Below are positions 43,837-53,939 of a DNA stretch of 64,000 nt, in pieces. The notes beneath the pieces are model-generated. The model was not told where the DNA came from. It was given only the letters and a program-made list of their open reading frames with translations, and did not search any database. The stretch is from the NCBI GenBank assembly GCA_041395945.1, contig JAWKZN010000001.1, positions 3,038,001 through 3,102,000 on the forward strand, in the 5' to 3' direction. Within the stretch, counting starts at the first letter, position 1. Each line of letters starts with the position of its first letter. The DNA comes from Pseudomonadales bacterium. Its GTDB lineage: Bacteria > Pseudomonadota > Gammaproteobacteria > Pseudomonadales > Azotimanducaceae. The position numbers were made by a program, and so were the translations under genes.

Positions 43837-45723
43837 ATGAGACAGATCATTCCTGTCATCGCGATACTGTTGCTGCTGAGCGCCTGCACGGAAGATGCCG
43901 CGGCTCCGCCGCCTTCAACACCCGCGCCTGCAGCGAAAACGCCTGCACCCACCGCAGCGATCACCGCAAATCCTGAGCGCAACGCCTACTTCGGCGACCT
44001 GCACGTGCATACCCAGCTCTCCTTCGACGCCTTCATCTTCGGTACCCGCTCGACACCCGACACCGCGTATGAATACGCCAAGGGTGCCGCCCTCGCCCAT
44101 CCCGGCGGATTCGACATGCGTCTGAAGAAGCCGCTCGACTTCCTCGGGGTGACAGACCACGCCATGTACATGGGCATGCTGCCCGAGATGAATCGTCCCG
44201 AAACCAAAGCCGGTCAGCATCCGGTGGCGGTGGCCATTCGCGAAGCGAAGACCGCGGCAGATCGTACTCAGGCCTTCCAGGGCATGTTCCCCTACCTGCG
44301 CAAGCAGCTCGACGGAGAAGATGATCTGCTCGATCTGAACGTGGTCCGCAGCGCCTGGGATGACACCATCGCCGCAGCAGAGCGGCACAACGATCCGGGC
44401 ACCTTCACCACCTTCATTGCCTACGAATACACCGCTTCGGGCGCGGAGCGGGAAAACCTGCATCGCAATGTGGTGTTCCGTGACGCAGGCCCGACCATCC
44501 CCTTTTCGAGCATGGATTCGTCCAATCCCGAGGACCTCTGGGACTGGCTGGACGCACAGCGGGAAAACGGCATTGAAGCCCTCGCCATTCCCCATAATTC
44601 CAACGGTTCCGATGGTCTGATGTTTGAACTCACCCAGACCGATGGCTCACCCATGGACAGCGCCTATGCAGATCAGCGCATGCGCAACGAGCCCCTGGTT
44701 GAGATCACCCAGGTGAAAGGCACCTCGGACACACATCCCCTGTTGTCACCCAACGACGAATGGGCCGACTTCGAACTCATGCAGGTGAAGATCGCCACAG
44801 TCCTGCCCAGCCGGCCCGAGGGCAGTTACGTGCGCGAGGCCTATCTGAACGGCCTGGCAATGGAAGCCAGCCAGGGCTTCAATCCTTATCGCTTCGGGCT
44901 CATCGGCTCCAGTGACACCCATGTCGGTGCCGGTTCCTTCGACGAAGCGAACTACTGGAGCAAGGTCGGCATCGTGGATTCCACGCCCGTGCTGCGCGGT
45001 TCGGTGCCCATGCCGGAACCCGCTGCGAACGGCGACCGCTATGTCGGCGGAGACATCGGCGGCTTCCAGGACTGGAGTGCTTCGGGACTTGCCGGTGTGT
45101 GGGCGGAATCCAATACCCGTGACGCGCTCTACGATGCCTTCCGCCGCAAGGAAACCTTCGCCACCACCGGGCCGAGAATCCGTGTGCGCTTCTTTGCGGG
45201 TTATGATCTTCCCGCAGGCATCGTCGACGACGTTGCCCGCATCACAAAACTCTACGACAGCGCGGTCAGCATGGGCGGAGACCTGATGCGTGACATGGAC
45301 AAGCAGCCAACCTTCTTCGTGTCCGCCGCACGGGACCCGGACTCGGCGCCGCTGCAGCGCCTGCAGGTGATCAAGGGCTGGTACGAAAATGGTGAGCGTG
45401 CGGAGCAGGTATTCGATGTCGCCTGCTCGGATGGACTGAGTGTGGATCCCGCCACCCGGCGCTGCCCGGACAACGGAGCGCAGGTGGATCTGACGGACTG
45501 CAGCTTCACCCAAGATCGGGGGGCGGGCGAGTTGAGCACTTTATGGCAGGATCCGGACTTCGACGCCGCCCAGCGCGCCTTCTACTATGTACGCGCACTC
45601 GAAAACCCGACCTGCCGCTGGTCGACCTGGGACGCCATCCGGGCCGGGGTGCCGCCGCGAGCCAGCCTGCATGCCACCATCCAGGAGCGCGCCTGGTCAT
45701 CGCCGATCTGGTTCGTGCCCTGA
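43837..45723 (+). CDS. DUF3604 (PHP-like) lipoprotein
   Basis: 628 residues. The lipoprotein signal ILLLLSACTED (Cys about 17) is followed by an Ala/Pro linker and a DUF3604 domain beginning YFGDLHVHTQLSFDA, the metal-binding PHP-like HxH motif. Further conserved stretches are LDFLGVTDHAMYMG, AIPHNSNGSDG, GLIGSSDTHVG and FATTGPRIRVRFFAG. Related to metal-dependent phosphoesterases, but with no defined substrate. It is probably periplasmic or in the outer membrane. GGGGGG precedes ATG 43837. Confidence 0.87.
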   Translation: MRQIIPVIAILLLLSACTEDAAAPPPSTPAPAAKTPAPTAAITANPERNAYFGDLHVHTQLSFDAFIFGTRSTPDTAYEYAKGAALAHPGGFDMRLKKPLDFLGVTDHAMYMGMLPEMNRPETKAGQHPVAVAIREAKTAADRTQAFQGMFPYLRKQLDGEDDLLDLNVVRSAWDDTIAAAERHNDPGTFTTFIAYEYTASGAERENLHRNVVFRDAGPTIPFSSMDSSNPEDLWDWLDAQRENGIEALAIPHNSNGSDGLMFELTQTDGSPMDSAYADQRMRNEPLVEITQVKGTSDTHPLLSPNDEWADFELMQVKIATVLPSRPEGSYVREAYLNGLAMEASQGFNPYRFGLIGSSDTHVGAGSFDEANYWSKVGIVDSTPVLRGSVPMPEPAANGDRYVGGDIGGFQDWSASGLAGVWAESNTRDALYDAFRRKETFATTGPRIRVRFFAGYDLPAGIVDDVARITKLYDSAVSMGGDLMRDMDKQPTFFVSAARDPDSAPLQRLQVIKGWYENGERAEQVFDVACSDGLSVDPATRRCPDNGAQVDLTDCSFTQDRGAGELSTLWQDPDFDAAQRAFYYVRALENPTCRWSTWDAIRAGVPPRASLHATIQERAWSSPIWFVP

Positions 45724-45790
45724 TCGGCTCACTCGGCGGGCGCGACCGCATTTGCGGATCTGCTGGTATTTATTCACCGGGGGGCCATTC

Positions 45791-46636
45791 ATGAGCCAGA
45801 GACCTGTCATCGCCGTGCTGTTCTGCTCGATGCTGCTTGCTGCCCTGCCGGCCGCCGCCAGCCAGGCAGCGACAGACAATCTGCGGCTGTATGTTTTCGA
45901 CTGCGGCAGTCTGAAACTGGACGATGTCACCCTTTTCGGTCTCACCAGCGAAGAGACCCCGGTGCGCGAACTGTTCGTGCCCTGTTACCTCATTGAACAC
46001 CCGCAAGGCCGTCTGCTCTGGGATGCGGGATTGCCGGTTGCCCTCGCGGGGCAGGGCGATGTGGAAATGGAACCCGGCGCTGTCATGCGCTACGAAAGTT
46101 CAATCGTGGATCAGCTCGCCGGCATGGGGCTGGCACCCTCAGACATTGATCTGATCGCCTTTTCCCACCTGCACTTCGATCACGTGGGAGCCGCGAATCT
46201 GTTCACCACAGCGAAACTGCTGATACAGACTACCGAGTATCAGTCAGGCTTCGTCGATAAGAACACAGAGCTGTTTCAACCTGATCTCTATCTCGGGCTG
46301 GCCGAAAGTGAACGCCGGTTGCTCAGCGGAGACCACGACGTTTTCGGCGACGGCAGCGTGATGCTCATCAGTGCACCGGGTCACACACCCGGACACCAGA
46401 CACTGCTGCTGAATCTCGCGAATACGGGTCGGCTCATGCTTTCCGGCGATCTCTATCACTTCCGTGAAAGCCGCACACTGCGTCGGGCTCCTGTTTTCAA
46501 CTTCAGTGCCGAGCAGACTTTCGCCGCCATGGACAAAGTTGAAGCACTCCTGGTGGAGACCGGCGCGACGCTGTGGATCGAGCATGAAAAGGCACTGGCG
46601 GACACCCTGAAGAAGGCACCCGCGTACTATGATTGA
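45791..46636 (+). CDS. exported metallo-beta-lactamase-fold hydrolase (AHL-lactonase-like)
   Basis: About 281 residues. A signal peptide (VIAVLFCSMLLAALPAAASQA) precedes an MBL domain with SHLHFDHVGAANLF (HxHxDH), ISAPGHTPGHQTLLL and SGDLYHF, supplying the metal ligands. The order of motifs is that of the AHL-lactonase/AttM branch, though exported. It may act on a lactone or other ester. ATG 45791 gives the signal peptide; the frame is open upstream through the DUF3604 end. It follows that gene by 67 bases. Confidence 0.85.
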   Translation: MSQRPVIAVLFCSMLLAALPAAASQAATDNLRLYVFDCGSLKLDDVTLFGLTSEETPVRELFVPCYLIEHPQGRLLWDAGLPVALAGQGDVEMEPGAVMRYESSIVDQLAGMGLAPSDIDLIAFSHLHFDHVGAANLFTTAKLLIQTTEYQSGFVDKNTELFQPDLYLGLAESERRLLSGDHDVFGDGSVMLISAPGHTPGHQTLLLNLANTGRLMLSGDLYHFRESRTLRRAPVFNFSAEQTFAAMDKVEALLVETGATLWIEHEKALADTLKKAPAYYD

Positions 46637-46680
46637 CGAGGCTAATCTGCTGCACGGCTGAGCACGCGCAGATCCCGGCG

Positions 46681-47157
46681 TCAGGGTGCCTCTGATCGGC
46701 TCAATCGGAACAGCGGAATCTGTCGCGACAGGCGCGCCTGGTAGCGCACATAACCCGGATAGGCGTCTGTGGCGAGCCGCCAGGCTCTTGCGCGCTGCGC
46801 CCCCTCGAGTTCGACCGCGCGCAGACCCATTTCCTGCCCCGAGTACCTGGCCTGAATCTCCGGAAATGCCCGCAGATTCGCACACCAGGCAGGCTCCCGT
46901 TCTGCACCACCATTGGAGCCGACTACCAGCAGATCTTCACCATCCGGCACACACAGCAGGGGGACCTCGCGCAGGAGACCACTGCGCGCACCGCGGCACT
47001 CGATGAGGACACAGGGAATAATGAAGCTCAGCCGCCAGCGCCCGTCACTGACACGCATCAGGGGTCGATCGATCAGGGTGGCTAGGCGCAGCGCGATACG
47101 GCTCACCCAGGGAACGGCAATCAGGTGACTGAAAGACCGCCACAGGGCTTCGCGCAT
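46681..47157 (-). CDS. Ddn-like deazaflavin-dependent nitroreductase family protein
   Basis: 158 residues of the split-barrel Ddn/DUF385 family: VLIECRGARSGLLREVPLLCV, then GEDLLVVGSNGGAEREPAWCANLRA and a helix-rich tail. Mycobacterial relatives use coenzyme F420; the cofactor here is not shown, as no F420 biosynthetic gene is in the window. It lies 11 bases after the amidohydrolase stop, on the same strand, so the two are probably one operon. Confidence 0.8.
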   Translation of the reverse strand: MREALWRSFSHLIAVPWVSRIALRLATLIDRPLMRVSDGRWRLSFIIPCVLIECRGARSGLLREVPLLCVPDGEDLLVVGSNGGAEREPAWCANLRAFPEIQARYSGQEMGLRAVELEGAQRARAWRLATDAYPGYVRYQARLSRQIPLFRLSRSEAP

Positions 47158-47168
47158 TTCCCGCTGCC

Positions 47169-48218
47169 TCAGTACCGGCTGCCGGTCGAGTCTGTGGTAT
47201 CACTCAACCGATAGACGCGGGCCGCGGTATCGTGGAAGAGCGCGTCTTTCTCCGCGGCGGACGCCCCGGAAACGAGTTTTTTAAAGGCATTCCACAGCAC
47301 CGGATAGGAGCAACTCTGCTTGTCCACCGGGAAATTGCTCTCGAACATGCAGCGGTCCGCGCCGAAGCACTCGATCGCGTGCAGATGATAGCGGCCGGTC
47401 GCCGCAACTATGGCATCCGAATCCGGCGGTGCCGGGAGTTTGTGGAATCCGAATCCATTCACCGGCATCACCAGCCCGCCGAGCTTGGCAACCACATTGC
47501 TGCATTCCGCGAGTTTCCGGATGTCGGATTTCCAGTTCTCGAAGATCTCCTCCCTGCGGGCGGCATAGGGTCCGATACCCAGCGGACCACCGAAGTGATC
47601 GAGGATGATGGTGGTCTCCGGAAAGGCCCGCGCGAGATCGATCAGTTCAGGAATCTGGGGATGGTACAGCCAGGCATCGAATGTCATCCCTCGTGGACCC
47701 AGCTCGGCGAAACCCGCGCGGAAGTCGGGATCCAGCAGCAGGTGTTCGAAGGGGTTTGTGTGTGAATTGCGCACCGCCGGGCTGGCGTCCCAGCCGGCCG
47801 CGTGGCGGATGCCTCGAAATCTGGGACTGGCCCGGAGATGCGCGTCGAGCACCTCCGCCACCGCAGCACCGAGGGTCAGATCAGCAAAGCCGACGATACC
47901 GGCACAGGCCCGGGTCGCGCCGTATGCACCGCTGGCCGACATCGCTGCCACGCCATTGACGAACTCGGTTTCGCCCACCGGGCGCAGCGCTTCCGGCCCA
48001 TCCAGGCGGTACATGCTGCTGCATTCGACGAAGACGGTGCTGACCACATTGTGTCTGGCGTCACCCGGTCCACCACCGGTGTCCGCAAGGAGCTCATCCA
48101 GAAGATAGCGACTGTCCGGGTGATCCCAGAGGTGGTGGTGCGGATCGCAGATAGGCCGCTCGGGCTCGATCACGTCTTCAACGACCAGATCCAGCCAGGG
48201 TTGAGTAGCAATTGTCAT
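47169..48218 (-). CDS. amidohydrolase-2 family metal hydrolase
   Basis: 349 residues, TIM barrel of the amidohydrolase-2 (PDC/ACMSD-like) superfamily: ICDPHHHLWDH at the N-terminus (metal-binding HxH), FRGIRHAAGWD, TIILDHFGGPLGIG and, near the end, CMFESNFPVDKQ with the conserved Asp. It likely hydrolyses a lactone or decarboxylates a cyclic acid. The first gene of a minus-strand pair with the Ddn-like enzyme. Confidence 0.85.
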   Translation of the reverse strand: MTIATQPWLDLVVEDVIEPERPICDPHHHLWDHPDSRYLLDELLADTGGGPGDARHNVVSTVFVECSSMYRLDGPEALRPVGETEFVNGVAAMSASGAYGATRACAGIVGFADLTLGAAVAEVLDAHLRASPRFRGIRHAAGWDASPAVRNSHTNPFEHLLLDPDFRAGFAELGPRGMTFDAWLYHPQIPELIDLARAFPETTIILDHFGGPLGIGPYAARREEIFENWKSDIRKLAECSNVVAKLGGLVMPVNGFGFHKLPAPPDSDAIVAATGRYHLHAIECFGADRCMFESNFPVDKQSCSYPVLWNAFKKLVSGASAAEKDALFHDTAARVYRLSDTTDSTGSRY

Positions 48219-48352
48219 AGCGCTGCTGCGCCCGCCGCCCGGGTATTCATGCTTTGTCCCCTCCTCTTACGATGCCCGATGTGAGCCCGTCGTGAGAAAG
48301 GATAAACAATACCCAGTACAATGCGTACGCCTAAAGGCATGGGTCTCCTCTC

Positions 48353-50092
48353 TTGGCGTTCGAACTCCGGGTCAAAAACTGGCGCAGCTATCTGCCGATC
48401 CTGGATGTCGTGCGCGACTACAGAAAGTCGGATTTCCCCCATGATCTGATCGCCGGTGTCATCGTCGGCATGATCACGGTTCCCCAGGCGATCGCCTACG
48501 CCTTCCTCGCCGGACTGCCCCCCCAGGCGGGTCTGTACGCCTGCCTCGCACCCATGCTGATCTACGCCATGCTGGGTTCTTCGAAGAAACTGGTGGTCGG
48601 ACCTGTGGCGGTAGCCGCTCTGATGGTGGCCGCCGCTGTCGGCGAACATGCGCCCGCCTACAGCGACGCCTATCTGGGTATCACCACCATCCTCTGTCTG
48701 CAGTGCGGCATCATTCTCTGGCTGCTGCGGGTCTCCAACATGGGGGGTGTGGTAAACCTGCTGAGCCACCCGGTGATCATCGGCTTCGTCAACGCCGCCG
48801 CGCTGCTCATCATCATCAGTCAGCTGGGGCCCCTGACCGGCATCGCCAGCGAAGCGGATCAGAACCCCCTGCAGCGCCTGATTCAGCTTGCCGAAAACAT
48901 CGACCAGATCAATCCCGCAAGTCTCGTTATCGGACTCTTTAGTGCCGGACTGATGTGGCTTGTTACCCGGCGTCTCGCCGGCTTCCTGGGTCTGCTCGGT
49001 ATTCAGATCGCCGCCGATCATCCCCTGACCCGCCTTGGCCCCCTGGCTGTTGCGGTGGCAGCCGCTCTCGCCGTGTCGCTGGGAAACATACACGAGGTCT
49101 GGGATGTTGCCGTGATCGGTACCATTCCCGGTGGCCTGCCTGCTTTCACCCTGCCACCCTTCGATCTCGATCTCTGGACCGATCTGCTGCCCACCTCGAC
49201 CATGATCGCCCTGGTCTCATACGTGGAGAGTTTCTCCATCGGTACGACACTCGCGACAAGAGAACGGACCCGCATCAACAGCAACCAGGAGCTCATTGCG
49301 CTGGGCGCCGCCAATATCAGCGCCGCCTTCACCGGCGCCTATCCGGTGGCCGGCAGTTTCACCCGCTCCTCAGTGAACTATCAGTCCGGCGCGAGGACCC
49401 AGATCAGTTCTGTGGTGTGCATGGGAGTGATCGTGCTGACTCTGCTGTTGTTCATGCCCGCCTTCACCCTGCTGCCCCACGCTGCGCTCGCCGCCATCGT
49501 GATCGTGTCGGTGTTCGGGCTGATCGATGTGGCATCGGTGAGGGCTCACTGGCGCGTCTATCGCAATGATTCCATTACCGAGATCGCCACGCTGCTCACG
49601 GTTCTCATGTTCGGCGTCGAAGCAGGCCTCATCACCGGAGTGAGTCTCTCCATCGCCTTTTTCGTGCGCAGGGTCAGCAGACCCCACATCTCCATCGTTG
49701 GACGCATCGGCAACACGGAGCATTTCCGGGCGGCCAAGCGCTACGACGTGGAGACATTCCCGCACATCGCCGCCATCCGCATCGATGAGAGTCTGTTCTT
49801 CGCCAATTCAAACCAGGTGGAAAACAAACTGCTGAAAATCGTGCAGCGGCGCCCGGGCACCCGCCATGTGCTGCTCGTGTGCAGCGCGGTCAATCTGATC
49901 GACGTCACAGGGGTGGAGATGCTCGATCGGATGAACGCGAACCTTGAGCAGATGGGCATCACGCTGCATCTGTCCGATGTGAAAAATCCGGTGATGGAGC
50001 AGCTGGAAGGCACCGAGCTGATTCTCCGCCTGACCGGCAGCGTGTTCTTCACCACCGACCAGGCAATGCGGATTCTGGCCGATCGCCGCTGA
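48353..50092 (+). CDS. SulP family anion transporter with STAS domain
   Basis: 579 residues. Twelve to fourteen membrane helices begin with YRKSDFPHDLIAGVIVGMITVPQAIAYA in sections characteristic of SulP; a cytoplasmic STAS domain follows from about residue 455 (FPHIAAIRIDESLFFANSN, VNLIDVTGVEMLDRM). It transports sulfate, bicarbonate or another anion. The start is TTG 48353; no in-frame ATG lies upstream, so start choice is uncertain. It is divergent from the amidohydrolase. Confidence 0.87.
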   Translation: MAFELRVKNWRSYLPILDVVRDYRKSDFPHDLIAGVIVGMITVPQAIAYAFLAGLPPQAGLYACLAPMLIYAMLGSSKKLVVGPVAVAALMVAAAVGEHAPAYSDAYLGITTILCLQCGIILWLLRVSNMGGVVNLLSHPVIIGFVNAAALLIIISQLGPLTGIASEADQNPLQRLIQLAENIDQINPASLVIGLFSAGLMWLVTRRLAGFLGLLGIQIAADHPLTRLGPLAVAVAAALAVSLGNIHEVWDVAVIGTIPGGLPAFTLPPFDLDLWTDLLPTSTMIALVSYVESFSIGTTLATRERTRINSNQELIALGAANISAAFTGAYPVAGSFTRSSVNYQSGARTQISSVVCMGVIVLTLLLFMPAFTLLPHAALAAIVIVSVFGLIDVASVRAHWRVYRNDSITEIATLLTVLMFGVEAGLITGVSLSIAFFVRRVSRPHISIVGRIGNTEHFRAAKRYDVETFPHIAAIRIDESLFFANSNQVENKLLKIVQRRPGTRHVLLVCSAVNLIDVTGVEMLDRMNANLEQMGITLHLSDVKNPVMEQLEGTELILRLTGSVFFTTDQAMRILADRR

Positions 50093-50166
50093 AGCCGACT
50101 GACTGTTCCGAGCCTCCCGCTCGCAGTATGCTCGGGCCAGCATCATCGCAGCGGGGGAGATCACAG

Positions 50167-51720
50167 ATGTATCCAGGCAAGTGGGCGCGCCAGTTTCCCG
50201 ACAAGGTCGCTGCGCTGAATTCGGACACTGGCGCATCACTGACCTATCGGGAGCTCAATGACCGCTCCAACCGGCTCGCTCAGCTTTTCTGGGCAGACGG
50301 GTTACGCAGCGGCGATCACGTTGCGGTGTTCATGGAAAACAATCTGAGCTACTTCGAGGTGATATGGGCGGCGCTGCGCTCGGGCCTGTATATCACCACC
50401 ATCAATCGCTACCTCACAGACGAAGAAGCCGGCTACATTCTCGACAACTGCGAAGCACAGGCGCTGGTTACTTCTGCTGCACTCTCCGAGATCGCTGTCG
50501 AACTGCCCCGCTTTGCACCCGGCTGCAAACGCTGGCTGATGGTCGGGAATGCCGCCGCGGGTTATGAGGACTATGAAGCCACGCTCGCCAGCTTCCCGGC
50601 CAAGGTGCTGGATGACGAGCCCGCGGGAGCGTTCATGCTCTACAGCTCAGGCACTACCGGCCGGCCGAAGGGTATACTGCGTCCGCTCACCGGCCTGAAG
50701 ATTCATCAGGATGCCGGTCCGGTCGGCGCGCTGCAGAAAGCCCTGTGGGGATTCGGCACAGACACCGTCTATCTGTCTCCCGCCCCCCTTTACCACTCGG
50801 CGCCGATCGGCTTCTGCACGGCGGTACAGGCGCTGGGTGGCACCGTGATCATGATGCCCCGCTTCGATGAAATCGGCGCACTGCGCGCCATCGAACGCTT
50901 CAAGGTCACCCACAGCCAGTGGGTGCCTACCATGTTCACCCGCATGCTCAAACTGCCGCCGGAAGATCGGGAAGGTTTCGATCTGTCGAGCCACAAGGTG
51001 GCCATTCACGCGGCCGCACCCTGCCCGGCGGGCATCAAGCAGCAGATGTTCGACTGGTGGGGGCCCATTCTCTATGAGTACTACGGTGGTACCGAACTCA
51101 ACGGACTGACCCACACCACACCTGAGGAATGGCTCGCCCATCCGGGCACTGTGGGGCGGCCGGTGATCGGCACCCTGCATATCTGCAACGAGGAAGGCGC
51201 CGAACTGCCTGTCGGGGAACCGGGACTGGTGTATTTCGAACTGCCCCAGATGCCCTTCGAGTACCTCAAGGATCCGGAAAAGACCCGCAGTGCCCAGCAT
51301 CCCCAGCACGCCAACTGGAGCGCACTGGGTGATGTGGGTTACATGGACAAGGATGGATTTCTCTACCTGACCGACCGCGCCACCTTCATGATCATTTCAG
51401 GCGGTGTGAACATTTATCCCCAGGAGATCGAAGACGTACTCATCATGCATCCGAAGATCGCCGATGTTGCCGTGGTGGGGGTTCCCAATGAGGAGATGGG
51501 AGAGGAGGTGAAGGCGGTGGTGCAGCTGGCGGCGGATCAGACCCCGGGCGATGAGATCGCCGAGGAGATTCTGGCCTACGCCCGGGAACACATCGCGCGC
51601 TTCAAATGCCCGCGCAGTGTGGACTTCATGGCCGAGCTGCCGAGACTGCCCACCGGCAAACTCTACAAGCGGCTGATCAAGGACGCCTACTGGGCTAAAA
51701 CGAAGTCGCGCATCGTCTGA
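50167..51720 (+). CDS. acyl-CoA synthetase (AMP-forming)
   Basis: About 517 residues of the ANL superfamily: the P-loop YSSGTTGRPKGI, the adenine-binding YYGGTELNGLTHT, the hinge GDVGYMDKDGFLYLTDR and the C-terminal Lys in LPRLPTGKLYKR. It activates a carboxylic acid to its CoA thioester. ATG 50167 has GGGGGAG about six bases upstream and begins at a family-like N-terminus. Likely substrates are medium-chain or branched fatty acids, given the neighbouring dehydrogenase and hydratases (inference). Confidence 0.88.
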   Translation: MYPGKWARQFPDKVAALNSDTGASLTYRELNDRSNRLAQLFWADGLRSGDHVAVFMENNLSYFEVIWAALRSGLYITTINRYLTDEEAGYILDNCEAQALVTSAALSEIAVELPRFAPGCKRWLMVGNAAAGYEDYEATLASFPAKVLDDEPAGAFMLYSSGTTGRPKGILRPLTGLKIHQDAGPVGALQKALWGFGTDTVYLSPAPLYHSAPIGFCTAVQALGGTVIMMPRFDEIGALRAIERFKVTHSQWVPTMFTRMLKLPPEDREGFDLSSHKVAIHAAAPCPAGIKQQMFDWWGPILYEYYGGTELNGLTHTTPEEWLAHPGTVGRPVIGTLHICNEEGAELPVGEPGLVYFELPQMPFEYLKDPEKTRSAQHPQHANWSALGDVGYMDKDGFLYLTDRATFMIISGGVNIYPQEIEDVLIMHPKIADVAVVGVPNEEMGEEVKAVVQLAADQTPGDEIAEEILAYAREHIARFKCPRSVDFMAELPRLPTGKLYKRLIKDAYWAKTKSRIV

Positions 51721-51732
51721 GCAGCGCCGGAC

Positions 51733-52563
51733 TTACTCACCGAGTCTGCGGGAGAGTTCATCCACCCGGAGTTCTCCTTCCCGGGTCTGGCCACCGATCT
51801 CCAGAAACTTCCGCATGTTGTTCTGGGCGCTCTCGGTACGCAGCAGCTTCTGAAACAGATGGGCTTCATCAAGGAGTCCTTCCTCCAGAGGTTTCTCGGC
51901 GGCTGTCACTGACTCTTTGGCCAGACGCACCGCGTCCACCGGAAAAGAGGCGATGCGCCGCGCCAGCGCAGCAACCGCAGGGCCGATCTCGTCCGCGGCA
52001 TAGATGCGGTTGAGATAGCCCCAGCGCTCGGCGGTATCCGCATCCAGATCTTCCCCGGCCAGTATGATTTCCAGCGCGCGGCCTCGCCCGACCAGGCGCG
52101 GCAGCCGCTGGGTGCCGGTGCCACCGGGCAATATGCCGAGCGGGACTTCCATCTGATTGATGCGTGTCCTGCCGCGGACGCCGAAGCGCATGTCGAAGCT
52201 GGCCGCCAGTTCGCTGCCACCCCCACCCACCCGGCCTTCGATCTGGGCGATGGTGACTTTGTCCATGGTGTGGAAACGCTCACACATCTGGTGGTAGTCG
52301 TTGAGCCGGGTATCCCGGACTGCCGGCTGGTCGGTGGGGAACGCCAGAATGGCCGCTACATCGAAGTGGGCGAGGAAGAAATCCGCATTCGAACTCTTCA
52401 TCACCACTACGGTGAGCGCCGGATCCTGGGCAAGTTCTGTGCTGAGCGCCGCGAGCTCCGCAAACAGCTCCACCGTGATCAGATTGATCGGAGGATTTGC
52501 AACCGTTACCCAGGCCAGACGGCCTTCGGTTTCTACGTTGAGCAGCTGGTACTGGTAGGCCAT
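51733..52563 (-). CDS. enoyl-CoA hydratase/isomerase family
   Basis: 276-residue crotonase: the oxyanion-hole segments are NADFFLAHFDVAAIL and IEGRVGGGGSELAASFDMRFG, followed by QMEVPLGILPGGTGTQRLPR. One catalytic Glu is at the usual place in that last segment only loosely, so hydratase versus isomerase or hydrolase is open. ATG 52563. It is convergent with the CoA ligase and divergent from the peptidase gene. Confidence 0.85.
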   Translation of the reverse strand: MAYQYQLLNVETEGRLAWVTVANPPINLITVELFAELAALSTELAQDPALTVVVMKSSNADFFLAHFDVAAILAFPTDQPAVRDTRLNDYHQMCERFHTMDKVTIAQIEGRVGGGGSELAASFDMRFGVRGRTRINQMEVPLGILPGGTGTQRLPRLVGRGRALEIILAGEDLDADTAERWGYLNRIYAADEIGPAVAALARRIASFPVDAVRLAKESVTAAEKPLEEGLLDEAHLFQKLLRTESAQNNMRKFLEIGGQTREGELRVDELSRRLGE

Positions 52564-52736
52564 GGCTGTGTTCTCCTCTCATCCTTATTCTGCCGGATGG
52601 TCCCAGAGTTCCGCATACAACGCCATAAGCCTTCCGGAGATTCCTGGAATCCAGCCACTGAGCCGCAACAATGGCTCCGCCGATCCATTGCTGCATAATA
52701 CCCCTCGTCTTTTGTCGCTCCAGCAGAGGTATTCAA

Positions 52737-53936
52737 GTGGCGACCTATCAGCTTCCTGCCGGGATCCGTGACACGATCCTCGCCACCGTGGCTGAGCTGA
52801 GTGAACAACTCCTGGCCGTCTCCCACGAGATCCACGCCCATCCGGAGCTGGCCTTCAAGGAACATCGTGCCGCCGGACTGCTCTGCGACACACTGGCGAA
52901 ACAGGGCATCGAGTCCAATCGCAACGTCTACACACTTCCGACGGCTTTCGAGGCCGATCTGCCCGAAGGCAATCCAGGCCCTACCGTCGCAGTGCTCGCG
53001 GAATACGATGCGCTGCCGGGTATCGGTCATGCCTGTGGCCACAATCTGATTGCCACGGCTGCACTGGGTGCTTTTCTTGCTCTGGCCCCACTGGCGCAGC
53101 GACTGCCAGGCACCATCCGTCTGCTCGGCACACCAGCCGAAGAACAGGGTGGCGGCAAGGAGCTCATGGCCCGGGCGGGCGCTTTCGACGGGGTCGACGC
53201 CGCGATGATGATTCATCCCGCCGGGGTGAACCTCACCACCATGCCCTGTATCTGTGTTGCCGAAGTGCAGGTGATCTACCACGGCCGCTCGGCCCACGCC
53301 TCTGCCATGCCCCATCGCGGAATCAACGCACTCGACGGGCTGCTGCTCGCCTATCAGGCCATCTCCAATCTGCGGCAGCACATCAGAGATGTGGAGCGCA
53401 TTCATGGCATCGTCACCGAGGGTGGTGCTGCCCCGAACATCGTGCCGGATCGGGCTGCGGGACTCTTCTATGTGCGCGCCGCGGATGAAAAGGCGCTGGC
53501 CGCACTCAAACCCCGGGTGCAGGGCTGCTTTGAAGCCGGTGCAAAAGGCAGCGGCGCAGACCTCGAGGTGAAGTGGGCGGACGTCGACTACCTGGATCTC
53601 AATACCAACTGGCCCCTTGCCCATTGCTTCCAGAAGCATGGCGAATCACTCGGTCGCGCCTTCCTGACCCCCGAGCAGTTCGGCGGCGCCGGCAGCACGG
53701 ATATGGGCAATGTCAGCTACCGGGTACCGTCCATACATCCGATGATCGCCAGCGCACCGCGCAACGTGGTGATACATCATCCCGACTTCGCAACCTGGGC
53801 AGGCTCCGAAATGGGTGATGCCGCGGCGCTGGACGGTGCCCGGACACTGGCGCTGACCGCCGCAGAATACCTGCTCAATCCGTCCCTGCAGGCAGAAACC
53901 CGACGGGCCTTCGATGTCTCGAAAGGACTCGCCTGA
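52737..53936 (+). CDS. M20 family metallopeptidase/amidohydrolase
   Basis: 399 residues of the M20D type (AbgB/IAA-amino-acid-hydrolase like): SHEIHAHPELAFKE, VAVLAEYDALPGIGHACGHNLI, GTPAEEQGGGKELM, and the C-terminal VVIHHPDFATWAGSEMG. The His, Asp and Glu ligands are all present. It removes an acyl group from an N-acyl amino acid. GTG 52737 has AGAGG seven bases upstream. The ChaC-like gene follows by three bases. Confidence 0.87.
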   Translation: MATYQLPAGIRDTILATVAELSEQLLAVSHEIHAHPELAFKEHRAAGLLCDTLAKQGIESNRNVYTLPTAFEADLPEGNPGPTVAVLAEYDALPGIGHACGHNLIATAALGAFLALAPLAQRLPGTIRLLGTPAEEQGGGKELMARAGAFDGVDAAMMIHPAGVNLTTMPCICVAEVQVIYHGRSAHASAMPHRGINALDGLLLAYQAISNLRQHIRDVERIHGIVTEGGAAPNIVPDRAAGLFYVRAADEKALAALKPRVQGCFEAGAKGSGADLEVKWADVDYLDLNTNWPLAHCFQKHGESLGRAFLTPEQFGGAGSTDMGNVSYRVPSIHPMIASAPRNVVIHHPDFATWAGSEMGDAAALDGARTLALTAAEYLLNPSLQAETRRAFDVSKGLA

Positions 53937-53939
53937 GGC

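Noticed and set aside
48215..49093. Minus-strand frame of about 292 codons
   Set aside because: Antisense to the SulP transporter and lacking any motif.
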